Assembly: GCA_029931535.1 (NCBI GenBank)
Contig: JAQPZY010001184.1
Location: 186,001 to 250,000, forward strand
Direction: 5' to 3'
From: Margaritifera margaritifera
Taxonomy: Eukaryota; Mollusca; Bivalvia; Unionida; Margaritiferidae
Length of the DNA stretch: 64,000 nt
Shown: positions 23,050 to 34,104 of the stretch, one piece after another
How positions within the stretch are numbered: position 1 is the stretch's first letter
Layout of the letters: each line of letters begins with the position of its first letter
Position numbers and translations under genes: made by a program
Notes under the pieces: generated by a model
Told to the model about the DNA's origin: nothing
The model's database searches: none
What the model saw: the letters and a program-made list of their open reading frames with translations, nothing else

Positions 23050-23909
23050 TGTTACGAAATTATGTATATGGAATCTATAATGTGCTTAAACTTTTGGCCT
23101 ATGACTCTACTTTAAAGTTGTGTCAAATAGTGAGTCATATTTAAGTTGGGTTTAGTTGTACTATTAATCAAATAACAACATGTTTACTGACCTCTTGTTC
23201 AAGGTCAGAGTTGTTGATCATTCTTCAGTAAAATTCCATGAAATAGACGCATTTTGTATTGCATTCTGGGTCGTAATAGGACACGTTTCCTGTTGTGAAA
23301 TGTGCCATTTGCAAGTAGTATAAAAGACCTGGAAATACGAATTAATTCCATTCCATTTTAGATCTTGAGTTGAAAAGAACTTTTTTTATGATCAGTTTTT
23401 TGGAATCATCAGATTGTTTGAAATAATAGCCATGCTGGAATCCTGTAATGATGTAATGCCATGCTGTATGAATAGTTCAAAAGGAATTATTTATTGGACC
23501 ATTCATCAAAGCTACCTGGAGTTATATTTAGGACTTTCTCGGATGCTTCTGAATACTTAAAGATTATCTGATATTATCGTTGATACATCGGAACATTACG
23601 AAGACTCGTTCTTTCGGAACATTCGTTCATTACGAAGACTCATTCTTTTGGAACATTCGTTCATTACGAAGATTCATTTGGAACATTCATTAACTTGGAA
23701 CATTCATACATTTTATAGTTTCTATATATACAGGACTTGTGATTAGGACACTAATAATTGTTGGATTATTTGGATTTTAATACACGAAATTGTAAGTGTA
23801 TTTTGATTTTCATATTAATTATTTAAAATAAATTGTTTGTTGATTTTTACAAAAATTGTTGGTTTCACTTTCTTTTTGTTACGTTTGTTCGAGCCATAGA
23901 GTAGTAACA
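23050..23909 (+). mobile_element. Solo-LTR-like element
   Basis: About 860 bases starting TGTTAC and ending GTAACA, the inverted TG...CA termini typical of LTRs. It has the internal order expected of U3-R-U5: TATAAAAG at 23319-23326 and AATAAA at 23827-23832. It is inserted within an R1 repeat. Flanking bases 'atac' and 'atat' are close but not identical, so a target duplication is only suggested. No internal retroelement coding region is attached. A terminal-inverted-repeat DNA element is the alternative. Confidence 0.5.
23588..23705 (+). repeat. ~33-bp tandem repeat inside the LTR-like element
   Basis: Units built on 'ggaacatt', 'cattacgaagactcattctt' and the next 'ggaacattcgtt' occur about four times with progressive shortening towards the right. 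Confidence 0.7.
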
Positions 23910-24379
23910 ATATTAACACACACACTTACAAACCACGCAGGGGTAGGTTGTAAACACACGCCGATAAAATAGACGTGTAACCCCTTTATAAACAAAACCA
24001 AAATTTCCCCTACATCCTCGATAACTTTCCTACCACCCCTCTGAAACGAAACTTACAGACCCATACCACCCCTTATAATTCCTATAATCCTAGAAGTGTA
24101 AGTAGAGAAAAGGGTTGGGATATACACACACTATACACTTATATATTATCACGCACAAGAGTGGGAGTGCTCAGACATACATAAACATGCTGTCACACAC
24201 AAGGGTAGGAGTGCTCAGACACTATACACACAAACATACTATCACGCGTCGTCAATGACATTTTAAATGCCAATTGTTGTATACGAATCATCATGCCTTC
24301 ATAGTGTGAGGGATGCCGCGCACGAACACGTACCGCGAATCGGTGGAGCTGAGAGCTCTGGGTCTAAAACAATTCGCTG

Positions 24380-24615
24380 GATCTACGACTGCGCGATAAC
24401 CGACCAGCGCCCGGAGAAGAACCTGTAAACTGTGCTGATGCCGCATGGTTTAAGCATGATCTCGCGTACAAAGCATCAAATGATCTTCGTTCGCGTCTAC
24501 GCGCCGACGTGGACCTCATCCATGACTTGAACGCGATTGCGGGACCGGCCATCGGAGAAAGAATCGCCAGATTGATCATCAAAGGAGGCATGATGGCCAA
24601 GATTGCACTTCCCCT
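24380..24615 (+). pseudogene. Phospholipase A2-like domain relic (Polinton remnant 1)
   Basis: In the frame through 24455, residues ADAAWFKHDLAY appear, giving the His-Asp-x-x-Tyr active-site motif of the parvovirus/Polinton-type PLA2 fold. This is followed by the usual helical tail (ADVDLIHDLN..., then ARLIIKGGMMAKIA). The upstream calcium-loop part is broken: the frame has a stop at 24365 and no clear GPG loop. Members of this family occur in capsid proteins of parvoviruses and in Polinton/adintovirus-like elements, where they are thought to help cross membranes. It lies on the strand opposite to the neighbouring polB and capsid relics. Function today is unlikely. Confidence 0.6.
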
Positions 24616-24749
24616 AGCCTACCGTGGGCAGAGTCAACTCATTGGAGGTAAAGCCTCGATAAAACAAACATGCCTGCGAAAAGCGTAGCTGACGAGCGGA
24701 CCATGTCGGCGATATACTACAGTCCGCGTAGTTATTGGAAGGATGTAGT

Positions 24750-25480
24750 ACCACAGAGGTCTATTTTGGGATCTGCGCGTGCCCGTACGCGTAAGTGGTA
24801 ATTCTGTGAGGGACAAACGTACCTTGGTGCATCGGTACCCATGCGATGTTTCCGCGACCGAATAAGGTTGGCCACGTGCACGAATTCACATCGCTCGGGT
24901 AGACATTCCACGTATATGTCGTGCCAGATATTCTTTTGTACAACCACGCATGGGACTCCTTTGGCTTTCTTGATGTTTTTGTTGAGAATCTTTATCGAGT
25001 ACATTTTTGGTCGCAATCCTTCGGGTACTCGCTGGTGTAGAATTCCCACGCAAACAATGTCTCACCGATGTCCGCGTAGACGTGCATCAGCAAAGAGTCC
25101 GTGTCCGTGTACAGCATCCGTATGTTATTGCGGTACCTAGGCTTGATCTTGTCGTAATAAAATTCGTACATGAAAAGTTTAGTTAAGTCAAAGACTGACG
25201 CGCCAACGTAAATTGGTTTTGTTAGTTTCAGCTTAGATTTTTTTTACTATGGATGGCAATAAGTCCACCGTCAAATATCTTCCGGTACTCGAATGCCGCG
25301 TCCGCAATGAGTCTGCGCAGTGTATCTTGCTCGCTGTCCTGAACAAGATCAACGCGGATTCGCTTCCGCAGGTTCTCCATAGCTTTGCCGAATACGGCAT
25401 TATTCGTGAGCTTGAAAAAGTCTTTCCCAAACGCCCTTGCAATGATTGCGTCCCTGTGCCATCAGACTTGTTATATATAC
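24750..25480 (-). pseudogene. Protein-primed DNA polymerase B, C-terminal half (Polinton remnant 1)
   Basis: Reading the minus strand, the family signature NNAVFGKAMENLRKR lies near 25410-25370. PIYVGASVFDLTK is followed by the catalytic motif C, YTDTDSLL, near 25112-25090, and then 'AKGVPCVVVQKNIWHD' and 'NLIRSRKHRM', typical of the Polinton/Maverick polymerase C-terminus. At least two frameshifts split the frame (near 25045 and near 24830). The N-terminal exonuclease part is not recognised upstream. Such polymerases replicate the element by protein priming. This copy cannot encode an active enzyme. Confidence 0.85.
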
Positions 25481-25499
25481 ATGAGGACACTTTGGTCTC

Positions 25500-26120
25500 T
25501 AATAGAAGTAATCATCTATGTTATAGATTGATGGTGTGCGTAACTTAAAACGTATCTTGTCCACTATTTCAGATGGTACTTTATACATCAGAGCAGTGGA
25601 TAGTGTTTGATCTTACGACCATTAACTGTAATATACTTTTTACCCATGATAGTAATGCCAAAAGTCAGGATAGCGTCTCGTAAACGAGCTTTTCATCAGG
25701 CTGCAGAAACTGCGGCTTAGCATCAAATAGCATTTCCTACTCAAATATAATTTTCTTTAAGCTGGTATTTGGCCAAATAACTTTACGCTTGCCACAACCA
25801 AAATGTATAACGCCAACTCGTAAATGACCACTCCTTGTACATTGGCATCCAATAATATCAAACGTCCGTCAGTCCTTGTATATTGGCTCTATGGTTTCTG
25901 TGTCTTTGCACTTGAATATCTTGTTCACAGAAATCCCGCCATTCTCTTCAAGGTCGTCAATGGTCACTCGCACCGGCGAGTTAACGTCAGCGACTTTAAG
26001 TTTTCTTGCACGATATCAGACAATGATTTTTCAAGCTTCTTGTTGTATTCATCGATAAGTTCTAACGCGATCCTTAACCAGATTAATTTTTCCGGATACA
26101 TGTTTGAAAAATCACACAGT
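25500..26120 (-). pseudogene. Unrecognised coding-like relic, minus strand
   Basis: Minus-strand frames show stretches with protein-like composition, e.g. ALELIDEYNKKLEKSLSDIV near 26070-26010, then, after a frame change, VRVTIDDLEENGG near 25970-25935. Lys/Glu-rich helix followed by a beta-like part. Position beside polB suggests another Polinton gene, but I do not recognise the family. Confidence 0.3.
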
Positions 26121-26675
26121 ATTTTTGGGCCCCTTTAACAAATAAATATGATGCATTCGGACAGAACAGCCATTTAATTTTTCTGTGACGCACAAACACA
26201 CCATTTGTCGGGCAATTTAATTCCTGCATTGTCCACACACGCGAATTCTTTCACAATACTCTGCGTGTCAAACGGCGATGTTTTTGATATCATTATATAT
26301 TACTTACTGTGATTATTTAATATTATATTCTCACATAAAAGAAACTGTCGCCGCTCGGGTTGGTCTTGTGAATAGTATTTCTTTCAAATTTATAGGCACG
26401 CTGCACACTAATTTCTTACGGTCAACAGACGTGCTACTGGTCAGTGTCAATTACGGTTGTTTTTATTTCCAACCCCAGATCAGCTCCTAGGGTGCCTAGC
26501 GATATCCTAGAAGGTTCAGAGGTTGCTTTAGACAGAACTACCTCTCAAAGAATTATGCCTGCCTGGTAGGTAGTGTAATTGACACCGACAGTACATCATC
26601 AGATTTAACTTTCATTTTCGTGTGTCACCCAACCTGAACCAGACGTTTCCTTAATTATAAAGGAAAATATTTTTC

Positions 26676-26745
26676 TCGAGCGTGATTCGAACCAGGAATG
26701 CCTCGATAAGAGTATGACGCACTAACCATTAGGCCAAGCAGAATA
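26676..26745 (-). repeat. tRNA-derived SINE head
   Basis: The minus strand has an A-box-like 'tggcctaatggttagtgcg' and a B-box 'ggttcgaatc' at tRNA-like spacing. The acceptor and T stems do not pair, so this is not a working tRNA gene. Confidence 0.5.
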
Positions 26746-26908
26746 TCTTATACGGGGGAGTAAAGAACTCATACTTGAACTTAACAGCGGCACAACACGT
26801 AATGTACCCCCCCCCCCCACTTCCGCTGCCGATGTAAAAACGAATCCGTAATCATTAATTGGAACGTTCACCAACAATAGTTCGATTCATTTTCACTTCA
26901 GCGGTGGT

Positions 26909-27025
26909 TAAGTTTAGCTGCTAGAGATTTTAATCCAAGAAATCTTCAATTCTTCTTTAAGAATTAAAGGCACGCACAACCAGCGATTTCTTGGATTGTT
27001 ATCCACTACAAGCCCACTAAACTTA
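26909..27025. repeat. Inverted repeat
   Basis: 'taagtttag...taatccaagaaatc' (26909-26944) is mirrored by 'gatttcttggatt...ctaaactta' (26984-27025), giving a ~13 bp perfect core plus an outer 9 bp match. Could be a fold-back element between the polB and capsid relics. Confidence 0.5.
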
Positions 27026-27389
27026 TGAGCCAGACAGTATTATCAATGCTGCAGGCAGACTCGCAATCAATAACTACAGTGAGAGGCGCCGCGAGGATTT
27101 TTCTCGAGCGAGGCTAACAGCGGGCGCAACTTCGGACCTGTACGGAATACACTCACGCTGCACTCGAGAATGCAAAAAGTGTAAAGTCATAGCGTATAAA
27201 AAGCGTTACCCATATCGGTAACTGAAATCTAAAATACCTATTTCCTCTCTACTGCGTTTCGATGAGAAAATTCATCTTTAGCACACACAACTGGATTCCA
27301 GGAAACTGTCGAACTATAGGTCTAAAGGTAATGATGTTCACAAGTAATGATAGGTAATAAGTTCACACTTGACATTTTCTTTATAAAGA

Positions 27390-27640
27390 TCTGTCAAGGA
27401 AGTCGATGAATGGGAAGTCTCGGTACTCTGTTGCAAAATAGATGCGATGCGTTTCGTCTCCAAAGAAGTCAATGGAATGGTCATTCAAGTCTTTATACTA
27501 CTCTTTCAAGATCTTCTCTTATGGGATGAGTGTCCATGCTTATTCCAGATACGCTTTCAACTTTTCTCCTTGGCTCATCATAAAGCATTTGTCGTGTTAC
27601 ACTTGACTAGGATCATCGATTTGTTCTCTGGTCAAGAGTG
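27390..27640 (-). pseudogene. Unrecognised coding-like relic, minus strand
   Basis: Minus-strand frames contain CFMMSQGEKLKAYLE near 27590-27545 and, in another frame, DFFGDETHRIYFATEYRDF near 27465-27405, separated by stops. Protein-like composition and same strand as the capsid relic suggest a Polinton gene. No family assigned. Confidence 0.3.
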
Positions 27641-27800
27641 TGATTATTTCAGTCAAGTGGTGAGCAAAACAGAAAAGTAAGTGTTGTTCTTGTTCTGACT
27701 ATCGGGGCATCATTCTTTTCTTCTCAACTTGGGGACTGTGACTGCTATGTCCATCGCCTTGTGTGTCTTATTTTGTTTTAATAGTCTATGATCGCTTCTC

Positions 27801-29034
27801 TCAGACTATTGATTTCCAATGTATATCAAATTCTGCATACAACATCACATTCACGAGGGCAAGTGGAAACTGAAGATCCACACGGAACTGGCCTGATATT
27901 ATTGAGTGGAAATGTCCCTCGTCGCTGCCTTGGTGTGGATTGAAATAAAATCCCCATAAAGCATATCCTCCTGCATAATCGTCGTACGAAACGCCACGGG
28001 TACTTTTGGTTCCTAATTGTCCTGTTGCTTCACACAGTAAGATCCCAAATAACATTTATGGGCAAAATTAGGTTCCATAAAAGGTCTAGTACACAGCGTC
28101 TGGTTGTCTCTGGTGACTGGAAAGGATTTTGATCAATAGTTCCGTTGAGGGCAACGTTGCTGACGATGCCAATGAACAAACGTTTGGGAAATTGATCTTG
28201 GAAGAAATAATCCGCGATCTTGGATCGGAGTCCAGAGGCAATGGTAAAGGTCTTGATTCCCACTCGTCGAAGAGGATATTTGGCTGTTGTTCTGGTCAGA
28301 GCTTGACTGATGTCGTTTCCCACTTTAGGTAAGACTTCCACACGAAGCACGTAAAGTCTGGCTTTTTCGATATTAGTTCTGTACTCGTTAACATCAGCCA
28401 TTAAATGGAACGGTAATACTTCGTGTCAGTCTCAGACGTACATCCACACAATTCAACAAATACTTGTCTTGCAACCATATGTCCAAGTGTAAACAATCTT
28501 TCATTTCAAAACTACGTCCTTGTTTGATTTTCTTTTGGCGTCCGTTAAAACCTACATTCTGAGGATCATCAGTTTCTGTTAACTCTGTGTCGTTGATGGA
28601 ATCCAAGGTATCAGGTTCCACACCACTGATGCATCCAGATATGTAATCTTGGCTTATTTTCCGTAACTCAAGAAATTTTAGAGGTAAGCTTGGTAAGTGT
28701 CAGTGTTGCTGCTGACCAATTTGTTGTTCAAGTACAAATCTACTTTGCTGAAGAACAATTGCATGAAACTATTTACGGGAGCCACTCTAGCATTGGCACC
28801 TGGATTGGTGTTGTCCATTTTGAGAACATTGACTTTCAAGTGCAAGTAACTCTTATTCAGATCGATGTTATCTTTGGTTTGTCCCTTGATTTTAAACTTG
28901 ATAGGAGCTGAGGTGGTGAAAGACGACACGGGATGAAATTCTTGCCACTGGGATTTTTGCATCGTTATCATCGTTGGTGGCATGGCAAACAGATCGAGTT
29001 CTGTCTTGGAACATTCGCAAGAATCTTGGTGCAT
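27801..29034 (-). pseudogene. Polinton/adintovirus-type major capsid protein relic
   Basis: Minus-strand pieces in correct order match the double-jelly-roll capsid family that genome annotations often call 'uncharacterized protein F54H12.2'. The start is near 29034 with CECSKTELDLFAMPPT, then IKGQTKDNIDLNKSYLHLKV, FSKVDLYLNNKLVS, LSYGK, a block with KDCLHLDIWLQDKYLLNCVDV near 28520-28440, KYPLRRVGIKTFTI near 28280-28240, and DYAGGYALWGF near 27990-27950. At least three stops or frameshifts (near 28680, 28400 and 28045) break it. The capsid would form the outer shell of virus-like particles in an intact element. Confidence 0.85.
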
Positions 29035-29061
29035 AATTCTGTTAGTAATTAGAAACGTCAA

Positions 29062-29264
29062 AAGTTCTGACTGTTCTTCTTTTCTGATTCTTTTTTCTGG
29101 TCATGCCTATGAGATTTGAAGGCTTTTCCACGTCTTTTTCTGCGCTGACTTTGCTGTGGCGTAGAGAAGGCCTTCGCCAGGAGTGTGAAGCGAATTTATA
29201 CGGTGTCTCTGTGACCAAAGAGTTCTTTTCCTGTCTGAATCAACACACTCGATCCTCCTTTCAT
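29062..29264 (-). pseudogene. Small basic relic upstream of the capsid gene
   Basis: A minus-strand frame from 29264 begins MKGGSSVLIQTGKELFGHRD and stops. Another frame continues with an Arg/Lys-rich tail (QRRKRRGKAFKSHRHDQKK). The composition resembles a small virion or core protein, and the position just upstream of the capsid gene fits a Polinton minor structural gene. This is inference only. Confidence 0.25.
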
Positions 29265-29559
29265 TAGGTATTGTTTGGGGCTTTGTTGGTCGATGAGCAC
29301 ATTTTGGATAAATTATTTTCCTTGCGTCAAAACCGCATCTTTTAAAGTATGCAATCCTCGACTCACCATAATTTTAAGATGAGTGCTACCGTACAAAAAT
29401 CCGAATTTAAAGTATCTCCAAAATTATGTCCTCGTTGTCGAGCTACTCCTCGGTACACAGGATACATCAGTTACAATTTGCTAGAAAATCTATTTCGAAA
29501 ATGTAGTTTCATGGCGACTTTTCCTTTTAGAAAATAGAATATTTTATGATTGTTAGCTG

Positions 29560-30030
29560 TTAGAATCCTATCAGCAACAACTTTAATTAGTAAAATTTCT
29601 ATCAGTTGGGGAAGATTACAAGATATCAAATGGTGGTAGATAATTTACAGGATGTTTGTTATTTAATTTAATATCACGGCTGACTTATGAACGCTGTAAA
29701 CAAAAATCCTCAGCAATATAGTTGTCAGTTTTAAATGACTCCGCTTTTTCATGTGCTCCCATATTTCTTTTTCCGATGGCATTGTAGCACCTTTGGATCA
29801 ATTATCACTAGCTTTAATGCATATCATATTCGACTCAAGAAAATATTTTCTCTTCTGTTCTGGATCAGATAAGTAAAAAGAAGGATAAGGAATAACATGG
29901 TTTAACAAGATCATTATCGTCCACTCCTTCAAGTTTTGTAATGTTTAAGCATCTACGGTAGAAGTTAATAGATGGTACAACGATCATTTACAAAGTTACA
30001 TCTGATTTGAGAGTTGACGAGTATAACAGG
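29560..30030 (-). pseudogene. HNH-nuclease-like relic, copy 1
   Basis: Closely related DNA occurs at 46795-47300 (shared phrases 'aatcctatcagcaacaactt', 'aaaatattttctcttctgtt' and 'ctacggtagaagttaatag'). On the minus strand the core HVIPYPSF.LSDPEQKRKYF near 29905-29845 corresponds to the D-x-N/D-H-I/V-x-P...F-x-L-x-D segment of virus- and phage-type HNH endonucleases. Frameshifts and stops are present. Its place next to Polinton remnant 1, and of its sister inside remnant 2, suggests Polinton cargo. Confidence 0.55.
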
Positions 30031-30426
30031 TGCAACAATATAAATAATCAATCGGGAAAAAAATGAAAAGTAGAGTGAAGTTCATGTAAAGTCGAAAAAG
30101 ACTTTTTTAAGAGGAGAGAAATGCATTCAAAGAGAAGTTTAAAACAAAGAGAAGTTTATTATAATAACGAAAGTAAACCAAAAATATATAACTCTTAGCT
30201 CTTTTGGTTAATCTACATAGATGGAAAGCTATATTCCGATCGAAGGACAACCTGAGAAAGAAATATATTTTACTAGTTTGATTGATAATATTGATTTAAA
30301 CTATCCATTTCATTACAGACAATAGATGTTGTTGTTTGATATTACAACATTTCCAATGAAATGAGAAGCAGCATACTTTTTGCATTCCGGTCAAGAAGGC
30401 AACATGAGCTGTTCTAATTCCTGAAG

Positions 30427-30464
30427 GTGTGTGTGTGTGTGTCTGTGTGTGTGTGTGTGTGTGC

Positions 30465-30507
<43 letters not shown>
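30427..30507 (+). repeat. Compound (GT)n/(TA)n microsatellite
   Basis: GT units (30427-30468) run into TA units (30469-30507). Confidence 0.96.
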
Positions 30508-30509
<2 letters not shown>

Positions 30510-30511
<2 letters not shown>

Positions 30512-30790
30512 TAGTAATGCTGAGGCTAAAATCAGTCATTAGATTTTGCATTTCGTCATCGTTATATTTAACTTTCTTCTTTAAGTCATCTTGTAACTGT
30601 TCCATTTTTAGATTGTAAAGTTCCATCGTCTTCCAGAAATTTGTTTATTTGTTCTATGTCACCCTTCACTGCATTTATCTCTGAATGTATGTCGCCCTCT
30701 ACTGCATCTGTTTCTGAATGTATTCTTTGTTCGATTGATTGCAAATGTTGCTGAATGTATGGTATTCTGCTCCATTTCTTACACACTGTA
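30510..30790 (-). pseudogene. Coiled-coil relic, family unknown
   Basis: Minus-strand frames carry IQQHLQSIEQRIHSETDAVE, an internal short repeat (SETDAVEGDIH / SEINAVKGDIE), and after a frameshift LKMEQLQDDLKKKVKYNDDE. Heptad-like Leu/Ile spacing predicts a coiled coil. A LINE ORF1 or a virus-like fibre protein are both possible. Confidence 0.3.
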
Positions 30791-31347
30791 TTGTTTGTCT
30801 TGCATTAGATATGTTATTAAATATCTGTTTTCAACACCAAAATATCAACAAGGTGATTGCTCACACTAATGCTCTGTCACAGTTGCAAAAGAAGAATGAT
30901 TTAAACGTGATAACCAAACGAGAGAGGACAAGGAACAAATATTAATGAAATCATGATAGGAACTATGAAGAAACTTACGATTTAGGAATCACTGATTTTG
31001 ATAACAGAAACAAAACGAAAGACTTTACCAGCTTAAAATGAGCTTATCACTGGAATAGAACCAACAAAGATAGATACAAAGAATATGTTGATTGAGAAGT
31101 GGTTCATGCTATCTGTGTGATATAAGGTAGCGTTGACGAAGATACGACATACTTTACCTACCGCTACAGTTACATCTGGCGAAATTTAGGAAACAGGGAC
31201 TTCTCCTCAACCGTCTAAGCCGTGTTTGGAGTTACAGGTGCGTCGCTTGGTGCAGCAAGCGACGACACAGTTGATTAGTTCGGGCCAATTTTTCTCAGTT
31301 CTTCCGTCTTCTCCTGTTTCAGTCGATAATTTTAACACTTTGGGGGA

Positions 31348-32600
31348 GTGTCCCCCAATTCTAGGCAGCCTGGGCGTAAGTCCCCCAGAACTGGTCTTCG
31401 GGCCTGTAAGTCCTGGCGCATGGGGTTTATATACGGCTTCCATGAAAAGTGTCGTCTTCCCACACATCAGTATGATACCGTATCGGCTACCGACTGTACC
31501 ATCCAGCCGTCCGATTCTAGATCTATACCGTTCAGTGACCGTATGGCTTCTGTAGCATATCGTGCTATGCCTCGGCCGGTAAAGCCGTGGAGCGTTAACA
31601 TAGCCGGGGATCTTAGTGATAGATCCGTCTGTCCGCCTAACATTACCAATACTCCATTACTCCCATCCGTACGCCCCAAACCCGTACTGATTGATTTTGA
31701 TTTTGACCATCCGTCCATACCGATTGGACGACTGCATCCTATGGATACGGCTAGCCAGTTTGTCACGGCTTACCCTCTTGGACGGAACCGTGACAGTCTT
31801 AGAGACGACGGCCATGCCTCTTCTTTGCCTCCTATCTTGTCTTATCCGGACGTCGATCTTGATCCAGATCAGGACGACCTGCAGAACGATATTTCATACT
31901 CAGATCCCATTGTGGAGAGGACTGAGTACAGCTTGAGGGCTGCGATAGAGGAAATATATCGGGTGCTGCAGGACTCAGAATGTCTGCCACCCCCCTCTTC
32001 TACGGGGTCAAGGCCTCGTAGAAGAGGAAGTCAGTCCTTCCTTCCGTCTTCTACCGCAGTCTGAGAAAATCAAGTAAATTGCCAAGCGGTTATCAGCCAA
32101 TGTCATCGACGCAGGCAATTCTAAAGTCTTTTTCTGAGAACCAGTTACTAGCGTCCTTCGCGTCTCGCTGGTATACGACCCATTCCGAAGCCTTTTCTAC
32201 TGATCTCCCGGCGCTCGACAAAAAATACGCTGGGGTCAAGCTGACTTCGCCTGTTTTTTAAAAGGTGGATAAAGGCGTTTTTCATGCTACTTCGAAGCTG
32301 GTTCTCAATACAGTAGCCACGTCTTCGTTATTAGATTTGGCGTCTCTGGCGATCATCAGGCTTGCGGAGAAGTCTGGCAATGAGCACGCAAGGGAGTCAA
32401 CTGTCAGGATAACTACGTTGATCAACAGGGTGGCCCACCATTTGATGGCGAATACTTTGTCTGCTTCCGCCAACCTTGAGCTTGTGCGACGGGACGCATG
32501 CGTACGGTCTACCTCGCTCAAGCCACACCATGCCCTGACCCTGCGGTTCACCTTTGCTGTTCTGTGGCAACATAGAGGAGGCAGACAGCTCAAGAACTGA
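31348..32600 (+). pseudogene. DIRS1 gag-like region
   Basis: The first open frame (31348-32064) gives a Pro/Ser/Asp-rich protein of 238 residues with an acidic part (DVDLDPDQDDLQ) and a basic tail. It continues in other frames at 32079-32261 (SFSENQLLASFASRWYTTH) and 32265-32600, a helical part with HATSKLVLNTVATSSLLDLA. This resembles the structural ORF1 of DIRS elements by position and composition; sequence similarity there is low, so the call rests mainly on context. Confidence 0.6.
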
Positions 32601-32626
32601 TCCTCCACCTCGCTGCGCTGCCACCA

Positions 32627-33560
32627 TTGTCTTGTAAACTCTCTCCGACCCATCCTGAAAGACGTGATGAGCGAAGACGAGTGGATACGGGATCGTTCGC
32701 TGCACACACTCCCAAAACCAGCATCGACCTCAACCCTACGTACGGAGACAACCTGCTAATTAGTCTCGGAGGCAGTCTTATAGAGGGGGTAGGAGACAAA
32801 GTTTCTCTACCTCAAGGCCTCCACCCTCTCGCCGTTGACTCGTGTCCCCGACCGCTCACACACAGCCTTCCGGTGGGCGCCAGACTCTTGCATCTCAAAG
32901 AGCGTTGGATCTATCTTCTTTCGCAAAGCGAGTGGGCGATCAAAATCGTTCGGATGGGATTCGGATCTTCGGAATCCCCCCCCCCCCCTTTGTCCTCCCC
33001 ATTCCTGACAGAAGTACCGTCGGACTCGGTAAAGGACGCACTTTTACAGGTAGAAATCAGGACGCTCACCGAGAAGCGGGCGGTGGAGATTGTTTGGAAT
33101 CCACAATCTCCAGGGCTCTACTCCAGGCTTTTTCTGGTCAGGAAGGTCAATGGCAAACTCAGGTCGATGATCGACCTGAATCGACTTAATGAATTTATAC
33201 TCCAACCGAAATTTAAAATGGAGACGGCAAGATCAGTCCGCCTCTCCATCCGTCTGAACATGTTTGCTATCAGTCTTGACCTGCCAGATGCATATTTTCA
33301 CGGTCCCATCCATACGTCCTGACGAAACTCTCTTCGGTTTGCATACCGAGAATGTTTTTATCAGTTTTGCGCTATCCCTTTCGGCTTGAGCCGAAATTAG
33401 TCCTTGGGGCTTCACGAAACTAATGAACCGTGTCGTCTCCCTGTTCTGTACAACCTGATCTACTTCGACGGCGGCGTACTTGGACGACATCATGCAGAAA
33501 CACATGGCAAGTTCGATTCTAGTCAAGAGAAGGAACGATCTCCTATCCCATTTAAGTCAT
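32627..33560 (+). pseudogene. DIRS1 reverse transcriptase relic
   Basis: LYSRLFLVRKVNGKLRSMID followed by LNRLNEFI (33117-33200), then PKFKME and AISLDLPDAYFH with the first catalytic Asp region near 33275-33300, then, after a frame change, FAIPFGLS-like residues, and the catalytic YLDD at 33477-33488. These are reverse-transcriptase blocks in canonical order with the DIRS-type 'KFKMET' phrase. A stop (33320) and frameshifts inactivate it. A poly-C run at 32979-32988 may mark one slippage site. Confidence 0.8.
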
Positions 33561-33699
33561 CTCGGCTTTATGATTAATGGGAAAAGTCCCATCTTTGTCC
33601 ATTCCAGCGGTTCATACATCTGGGTATGGAATTTCTCAGCCTTGTACGTCTTCTCTACCTTCGGGTGGTCCGAATCGTCGAGCTCGTATAGTCCATTTC

Positions 33700-34104
33700 C
33701 ACAACAACAACAAAATGGATCAAGCCAGGGAGTTTCTGCAACTCCTCAGATTGATTCAATGCAGCAAGGACCTAATCCCGCTGGGTCGCCTCTTCATGCG
33801 CCCTTTGCAGATGGCCTTGTTCTCTCAGTGGCGCCCCTTTTCAATGCCGCTCGATTACAGGATCAGCGTAACTATTAGTATCATTCCTGGATCAGTGGCC
33901 CAAACAAAGTTGGCTTACAACAGGAATGCCTCTGAAACAACCCCAACCGGACGTGACGTGTGTAGGGATGCGAATACCCGTGGTTGGGGAGCCCATCTGT
34001 TGCCGGGGTGCGACATTTTCAGCGGCCAATTGGATCAGGAGGACGCAGGCCTCCACATTAATCTCTTGGAGATGATTGCTATCATCAAGGCCTTTTATTT
34101 CTAG
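33700..34104 (+). pseudogene. DIRS1 RNase H region relic
   Basis: The frame through 33577-34104 carries DANTRGWGAHLLPG near 33970-34010 and the HINLLEMIAIIKAF block near 34055-34100. These correspond to the 'TDAS..GWGA' and 'HIN.LE...' motifs of DIRS RNase H. The expected Thr-Asp before DAN is changed to Cys-Arg, which removes part of the active-site motif. Confidence 0.7.

Larger units (their letters stand above)
22691..24110 (-). repeat. Tandem-repeat family R1, copy 3 (inverted, interrupted)
   Basis: The left part (22720-23049) repeats 'ccagcacccactca', 'ctaaccaa.acgcc' and 'accaacac', the reverse complement of the unit at 1195-1510. The right part (23910-24110) matches the leader in reverse ('cctttataaacaaaac', 'cctacatcctcgataacttt'). 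The element at 23050-23909 splits them. The split shows that R1 was here first. Confidence 0.65.

Noticed and set aside
31207..31766. Minus-strand frames across the DIRS1 gag region
   Set aside because: Opposite strand of the retrotransposon's coding frame, with no motifs.
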